Assembly: GCA_014376425.1 (NCBI GenBank)
Contig: JACMRO010000003.1
Coordinates: forward strand, 1 to 9,570
Reading direction: 5' to 3'
Length of the DNA: 9,570 bases
DNA from: Rubritepida sp.
GTDB taxonomy: Bacteria > Pseudomonadota > Alphaproteobacteria > Acetobacterales > Acetobacteraceae
The position numbers and the translations under genes were made by a program. Positions 6,616 through 9,570 of the stretch are shown piece by piece (position 1 is the stretch's first letter; each line of letters begins with the position of its first letter). The notes under the pieces are model-generated. The model saw only the letters and a program-made list of their open reading frames with translations. It ran no database searches and was not told the DNA's origin.

Positions 6616-7245
6616 TCAGCCCAGCGCCACTTCGAAGCCGCGTGCCGTGGCGGGGCGCGCCATCATCCTGCCGTACCATGCCGCCACGTTCGGCAGCTCG
6701 TCGAAGGGTACCTGGTGCCGCTCGTGCCGCCAGGCCCAGCCCAGTATGGCGAAGTCGGCGATCGAAGGTTCGCCCTCGCTCGCGACGAAGTCCCGACCAG
6801 CCAGCCGCTTGTCCAGCACGCCGTAGAGGCGCCGGGTCTCCTTGCCGTAGCGGGCTAGGCCGTAATCCTTCGCCGGCCCATCGGGCTGCATCAGGAAATG
6901 GTGCACCTGGCCGGGCATCGGGCCGAAGCCGCCCATCTGCCACATCAGCCATTCCAGCACCGGCACGCGCTGCCGCAGCGGGCCGGGCATGAAGCGCCCG
7001 GTCTTCTCGGCAAGATAAAGCAGGATGGCACCGCTTTCGAACACCGTGATCGGCGCGCCGTCCGGGCCGTCCGGGTCGCGGATGGCGGGGATGCGGTTGT
7101 TCGGGCTGAAGGCCAGGAATTCGGGGTTGAACTGTTCGTCCTTGCTAATGTTGACCGGGCGCACACTGTAGGGCAGCCCCATCTCTTCCAGCGCCACCGA
7201 GATCTTGCGCCCGTTGGGGGTGTTCCAGGTCCAGAGTTCGATCAT
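6616..7245 (-). CDS. yfcG: YfcG-like glutathione transferase / disulfide-bond oxidoreductase
   Basis: 209-residue cytosolic GST of the Nu class, whose E. coli member YfcG has high disulfide-bond reductase activity with glutathione and little classical transferase activity. The N-terminal thioredoxin-like domain carries WTWNTPNGRK at 5-14, with T9 and N11 at the positions used by YfcG to hold glutathione. SPNNRIPAI at 47-55 has the cis-Pro and ESGAILLYL at 70-78 the gamma-glutamyl contacts; the helical C-terminal domain includes WLMWQMGGFGPMPGQVHHF and the folding box PSIADFA. Similarity to YfcG runs the full length. Start: ATG at 7245 matches the YfcG N-terminus (MIxLxxxxTPNG); an ATG 66 bases upstream in frame would add residues absent from the family. 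The ribosome site is weak. It is a single gene, divergent from rpmI, with the tRNA 68 bp beyond its stop. Confidence 0.93.
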   Translation of the reverse strand: MIELWTWNTPNGRKISVALEEMGLPYSVRPVNISKDEQFNPEFLAFSPNNRIPAIRDPDGPDGAPITVFESGAILLYLAEKTGRFMPGPLRQRVPVLEWLMWQMGGFGPMPGQVHHFLMQPDGPAKDYGLARYGKETRRLYGVLDKRLAGRDFVASEGEPSIADFAILGWAWRHERHQVPFDELPNVAAWYGRMMARPATARGFEVALG

Positions 7246-7294
7246 GACGGCATCCGCGCTGTAGGGATGGGGGGTGTCGCATCCGCTCGCGGGC

Positions 7295-7323
7295 TTGGCA
7301 ACGCTTGGCATGCTCGCTATAGG
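7295..7323 (+). promoter_or_regulatory. Predicted sigma-70-type promoter for rpmI-rplT
   Basis: TTGGCA (7295-7300) and TATAGG (7318-7323) are separated by exactly 17 bp, close to the housekeeping consensus. The -35 hexamer lies in gcttggca, repeated 10 bp later at 7303-7310. Transcription from about 7330 would give a leader of about 110 nt before rpmI. No infC precedes rpmI here, so the operon needs its own promoter, which supports the call. Confidence 0.6.
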
Positions 7324-7390
7324 CCCCTTTCCCGCGCCGGCGCCCTGGACAGCCCGGCCGAGGAAACGCGCCCCCGCCGCATGGTGCGGC

Positions 7391-7406
7391 CTTCGGAAAT
7401 CCGAAG
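7391..7406 (+). promoter_or_regulatory. Stem-loop in the rpmI leader
   Basis: CTTCGG (7391-7396) and CCGAAG (7401-7406) form a 6-bp stem with an AAAT loop, 25 bases upstream of the rpmI ribosome site. No U tract follows, so it is not a terminator. In E. coli, L20 represses the rpmI-rplT mRNA by binding structured leader RNA; a similar role here is possible but unproven. Confidence 0.4.
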
Positions 7407-7441
7407 TGTAAGGTGGGACGCGACACCCCTAGGAGGGCCTG

Positions 7442-7648
7442 ATGTCCAAGATGAAGACGACGTCGAGCGCGAAGAAGCGCTTCAAGATCACCGCCACGGG
7501 CAAAGTGCTCGCCGGCCCCGGCAAAAAGCAGCACAACCTGTCCGCCCGCAGCCAGAAGGTTAAGCGGCAGAATCGCGGCAGCCAGACGATGACCGCGATG
7601 GACGCCAAGACCATCAAGCGGTGGCTGCCATACGGCCTGAGCCGGTAA
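7442..7648 (+). CDS. rpmI: 50S ribosomal protein L35
   Basis: 68-residue basic protein of the large ribosomal subunit. It has the L35 layout: MSKMKTTSSAKKRFKITATG at the N-terminus, GKKQHNLSARSQKVKRQNRG in the middle, and the C-terminal MDAKTIKRWLPYGLSR. Length is slightly above the usual 64-66. A near-perfect AGGAGG (7431-7436) sits 5 nt before the ATG, the strongest ribosome site in the window, as expected for an abundant protein. It is first in an rpmI-rplT unit; rplT begins 15 bp after its TAA. The usual upstream infC is absent at this locus; the gene to the left is the divergent GST. Confidence 0.98.
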   Translation: MSKMKTTSSAKKRFKITATGKVLAGPGKKQHNLSARSQKVKRQNRGSQTMTAMDAKTIKRWLPYGLSR

Positions 7649-7663
7649 AAGGGAGATAGAACC

Positions 7664-8017
7664 ATGGCACGTGTCAAACGCGGCGTTACCGCCCATGCCC
7701 GCCACAAGAAGATCCTCAAGCTCGCCAAGGGCTATGTTGGCCGGTCGTCCACCACCTTCCGTCCGGCGCTGGAGCGGGTCGAGAAGGCGCTGCAATACGC
7801 CTATCGCGACCGGCGCAACAAGAAGCGTGAGTTCCGCGGCCTGTGGATCCAGCGCATCAACGCCGCCGTGCGCGAGCACGGCATGACCTACAGCGTGTTC
7901 ATCGCAGCCATCAAGAGGGCTGGCGTGGAAATGGACCGTAAGGTGATGGCGGCGCTGGCCTATGATGAGCCCGAGACGTTCGCGGCGCTGATCGACAAGG
8001 CCAAGGCGGCCGCCTGA
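7664..8017 (+). CDS. rplT: 50S ribosomal protein L20
   Basis: 117-residue L20, which binds 23S rRNA early in large-subunit assembly and represses its own operon in E. coli. Full length. The basic N-terminal extension MARVKRGVTAHARHKKILKL is followed by GYVGRSSTTFRPA and the signature RDRRNKKREFRGLWIQRIN at 48-66; the globular end contains YSVFIAAIKRAGVEMDRKVMA. Start at 7664 is fixed by the universal MARVKRG and a GGGAG ribosome site (7651-7655). It is cotranscribed with rpmI and followed after 23 bp by a strong terminator separating it from pheS. Confidence 0.98.
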   Translation: MARVKRGVTAHARHKKILKLAKGYVGRSSTTFRPALERVEKALQYAYRDRRNKKREFRGLWIQRINAAVREHGMTYSVFIAAIKRAGVEMDRKVMAALAYDEPETFAALIDKAKAAA

Positions 8018-8040
8018 ACCCGTCCCCGTAGGGACAAACG

Positions 8041-8073
8041 GGCCGCCTTCCGGTAACGGGGGGCGGCCTTTTT
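8041..8073 (+). terminator. Intrinsic terminator between rplT and pheS (possible attenuator)
   Basis: A 12-bp stem pairs 8041-8052 (ggccgccttccg) with 8057-8068 (cggggggcggcc), including two G-U pairs, around a GTAA loop, followed directly by five T (8069-8073). It is a textbook Rho-independent terminator. A smaller hairpin, gtccc/gggac (8022-8026 with 8031-8035), precedes it. The T run ends only 16 bases before the pheS ATG, so there is no room for a separate pheS promoter after it. Transcripts into pheS must read through or start upstream of the hairpin. Confidence 0.9.
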
Positions 8074-8089
8074 ATTGCGCGGAACCAGC

Positions 8090-9160
8090 ATGACCGACGA
8101 CCTAGATGCCCTGGCCACCAGCGTGACGCATGACGTGGCCGCCGCCACCGACCCCCGGGCGCTGGACGCAGTGCGCGTCGCCGCCCTGGGCAAGAATGGC
8201 ACGCTGACAGCCCTGCTGAAGGGCCTGGGCGCCGTCGCCGCCGAGGCGCGCAAGGAGCGCGGCGCCGCCCTCAACCACGTCAAATCCCGCATCGAGGCCG
8301 CGTTGGACGCACGCCGGGCCATCCTGGACGCCGCCGCCCTCGATACCCGTCTGCTGGCCGAACGGCAGGACATGTCGCTGCCGCCCCGCCCTGCGCCGAT
8401 GGGCTCCATCCACCCCATCAACCGCACCATCGAGGAGCTCACCGCCATTTTCGGCGCCATGGGCTTCGCCGCCGTCGAAGGACCGGACATCGAGAGCGAC
8501 TGGTTTAATTTCGGCGCGCTCAACATCCCCGACCACCACCCCGCGCGGCAGGACCAGGACACCTTCTACCTGCCAGGCACCGGCACCGATGGCCGGCCCC
8601 TCGTGCTCCGCACCCAGACCTCCCCCCTGCAGGTCCGCACCATGCTCAGCCAGGAGCCACCGATCCGCATTATCGCGCCCGGCCGCACCTACCGCGCCGA
8701 CCATGACGCCACCCACTCGCCCATGTTCCACCAGGTCGAGAGCCTGGTGATCGACCGCGGCATCACCCTGGGCCACCTCAAGGGCTGCCTGACCGACTTT
8801 CTGCGCGCGTTTTTCGGTATCGCAACGCTGCCGGTGCGCTTCCGCAGCAGCTACTTCCCCTTTACCGAACCCTCGATGGAGGTCGATATCGGCTGGAACA
8901 AGCGCACCGGTGAACTGGGCGCAGGCGGCGACTGGCTCGAAATCCTGGGCTCGGGCATGGTCCACCCCCGCGTCCTGGCCAATTGCGGCATCGACGCCCG
9001 CGAATGGCAGGGCTTCGCTTTCGGCATGGGGATCGAGCGCATCACCATGCTCAAGCACGGCATCGCCGACCTGCGGCCGTTTTATGAAGGCGACACCCGC
9101 TGGCTGGCGCATTTCTCGTCGTCGCCGCTGGCGCCAGCCACCCTGCATGAGGGCCTGTGA
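8090..9160 (+). CDS. pheS: Phenylalanine--tRNA ligase alpha subunit
   Basis: 356-residue catalytic subunit of the cytosolic alpha2-beta2 enzyme that charges tRNA-Phe using ATP. The N-terminal ~95 residues form the coiled-coil tRNA-binding arm. The class II catalytic core follows, with HPINRTIEEL, RTQTSPLQ at about 174-181, FRSSYFPFTEPS at 251-262 (motif 2 region, phenylalanine pocket) and GFAFGMGIER at 308-317 (motif 3 with its ATP-binding Arg). Length is normal and no key motif is missing. Start: ATG at 8090 gives a typical N-terminus with a weak GGA upstream; an in-frame TTG at 8075 lies just after the terminator T tract and is unlikely. Its TGA overlaps the pheT start (TGATG). Expression may be set by the terminator just upstream. 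Confidence 0.98.
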   Translation: MTDDLDALATSVTHDVAAATDPRALDAVRVAALGKNGTLTALLKGLGAVAAEARKERGAALNHVKSRIEAALDARRAILDAAALDTRLLAERQDMSLPPRPAPMGSIHPINRTIEELTAIFGAMGFAAVEGPDIESDWFNFGALNIPDHHPARQDQDTFYLPGTGTDGRPLVLRTQTSPLQVRTMLSQEPPIRIIAPGRTYRADHDATHSPMFHQVESLVIDRGITLGHLKGCLTDFLRAFFGIATLPVRFRSSYFPFTEPSMEVDIGWNKRTGELGAGGDWLEILGSGMVHPRVLANCGIDAREWQGFAFGMGIERITMLKHGIADLRPFYEGDTRWLAHFSSSPLAPATLHEGL

Positions 9161-9570
9161 TGAAGTTCCCGCTCTCCTGGCTGCGCGCCCACCTCGACAC
9201 CACGGCCGACACCGCCACCATCTGCGATACGCTCACCCGGATCGGGATCGAGGTCGAGGGCGTGACCGACCCGGCCGCCCCGCTGGCCCCCTTCGTCATC
9301 GCGCGTGTCATCGAGGCCGTCCAGCATCCGAACGCCGACCGGCTGCGCGCCCTGCGCGTGGATATCGGTGATGGCCGCGAATACTCCGTCGTCTGCGGCG
9401 CGCCCAACGCGCGCACCGGCATGCTGGGGGTGGCCGCCCTGCCCGGCGCCTTCGTCCCCGGCACCGGCATCACCCTGAAGGTCGGTGAGATCCGCGGCGT
9501 GAGGTCGGAGGCGATGATGCTCTCGGCCCGGGAGATGGGCCTGGGCGACGACCATTCCGGCATCATGGAC
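9160..9570 (+). CDS. pheT: Phenylalanine--tRNA ligase beta subunit, N-terminal part (3' end outside the window)
   Basis: First 137 codons of the beta subunit, partner of PheS; the frame is open to the window edge. The N-terminus MKFPLSWLRAHLD with TLTRIGIEVEGV is the canonical PheT B1 start. Residues ~43-137 are the OB-fold tRNA-binding (EMAP-like) domain: FVIARVIEAVQHPNADRL, VCGAPNARTGM, ALPGAFVPG, the IRGVRSEAMMLSAREMGLG loop and DDHSGIMD. The editing and catalytic-like domains lie beyond the window. The ATG at 9160 shares its A with the TGA of pheS, so the two subunits are translationally coupled, which suits fixed stoichiometry. Confidence 0.97.
   Translation, partial: MKFPLSWLRAHLDTTADTATICDTLTRIGIEVEGVTDPAAPLAPFVIARVIEAVQHPNADRLRALRVDIGDGREYSVVCGAPNARTGMLGVAALPGAFVPGTGITLKVGEIRGVRSEAMMLSAREMGLGDDHSGIMD

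Noticed and set aside
6293..6826. 177-codon plus-strand open frame across the tRNA and the end of the GST gene.
   Set aside because: It runs through a structured tRNA and antisense to yfcG, so it cannot be a real gene in this form.
8102..9148. 348-codon minus-strand open frame opposite pheS.
   Set aside because: Antisense shadow of the essential pheS gene; low-complexity composition.

Overview
This G+C-rich window (strong G/C bias at third codon positions) reads as chromosomal DNA of an alphaproteobacterium. The pheS/pheT, L20 and tRNA-Ser sequences, the orphan Bug/TctC-type solute-binding protein and the E. coli YfcG-like GST fit an Acetobacteraceae or related Rhodospirillales member. That placement is inference from gene style, because no rRNA is present. 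No phage, transposase, CRISPR array or integrase is visible.

Layout. (1) Positions 1-1361, plus strand: the 3' end of a GT4 glycosyltransferase overlaps by one base with a PIG-L/LmbE-type zinc deacetylase, a transferase-then-deacetylase pair typical of glycan or glycoconjugate synthesis. (2) Positions 1419-4108, minus strand: a two-gene operon of a ketopantoate-reductase-like (PanE/ApbA fold) dehydrogenase and an M28-fold protein with a PA-like insert, joined by an ATGA overlap. Both depart from family consensus at active-site positions, so the textbook reactions should not be assumed. (3) Positions 4237-5993, plus strand, divergent from (2): a classical SDR dehydrogenase and a secreted Bug/TctC-type binding protein, 14 bp apart. 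Blocks 2 and 3 look like one catabolic module built around a periplasmic carboxylate-type binding protein. (4) Positions 5994-6547: a decayed C-terminal remnant of a 3-hydroxyisobutyrate-dehydrogenase-like gene, a geneless stretch with a small direct repeat, and a tRNA-Ser(GCU) on the minus strand. (5) Positions 6616-7245, minus strand: a YfcG-like (Nu-class) glutathione transferase. (6) Positions 7295-9570, plus strand: a housekeeping block of a good promoter, a roughly 110-nt leader, rpmI (L35), rplT (L20), a strong intrinsic terminator just before the pheS start, pheS, and the first 137 codons of pheT.

The window is mostly ordinary. The points most worth a second look are the M28 protein with His-Ser-His where the Glu-Glu pair normally sits, the reductase lacking both substrate-side asparagines, the terminator with a possible competing antiterminator before pheST, and the gene remnant beside the tRNA.
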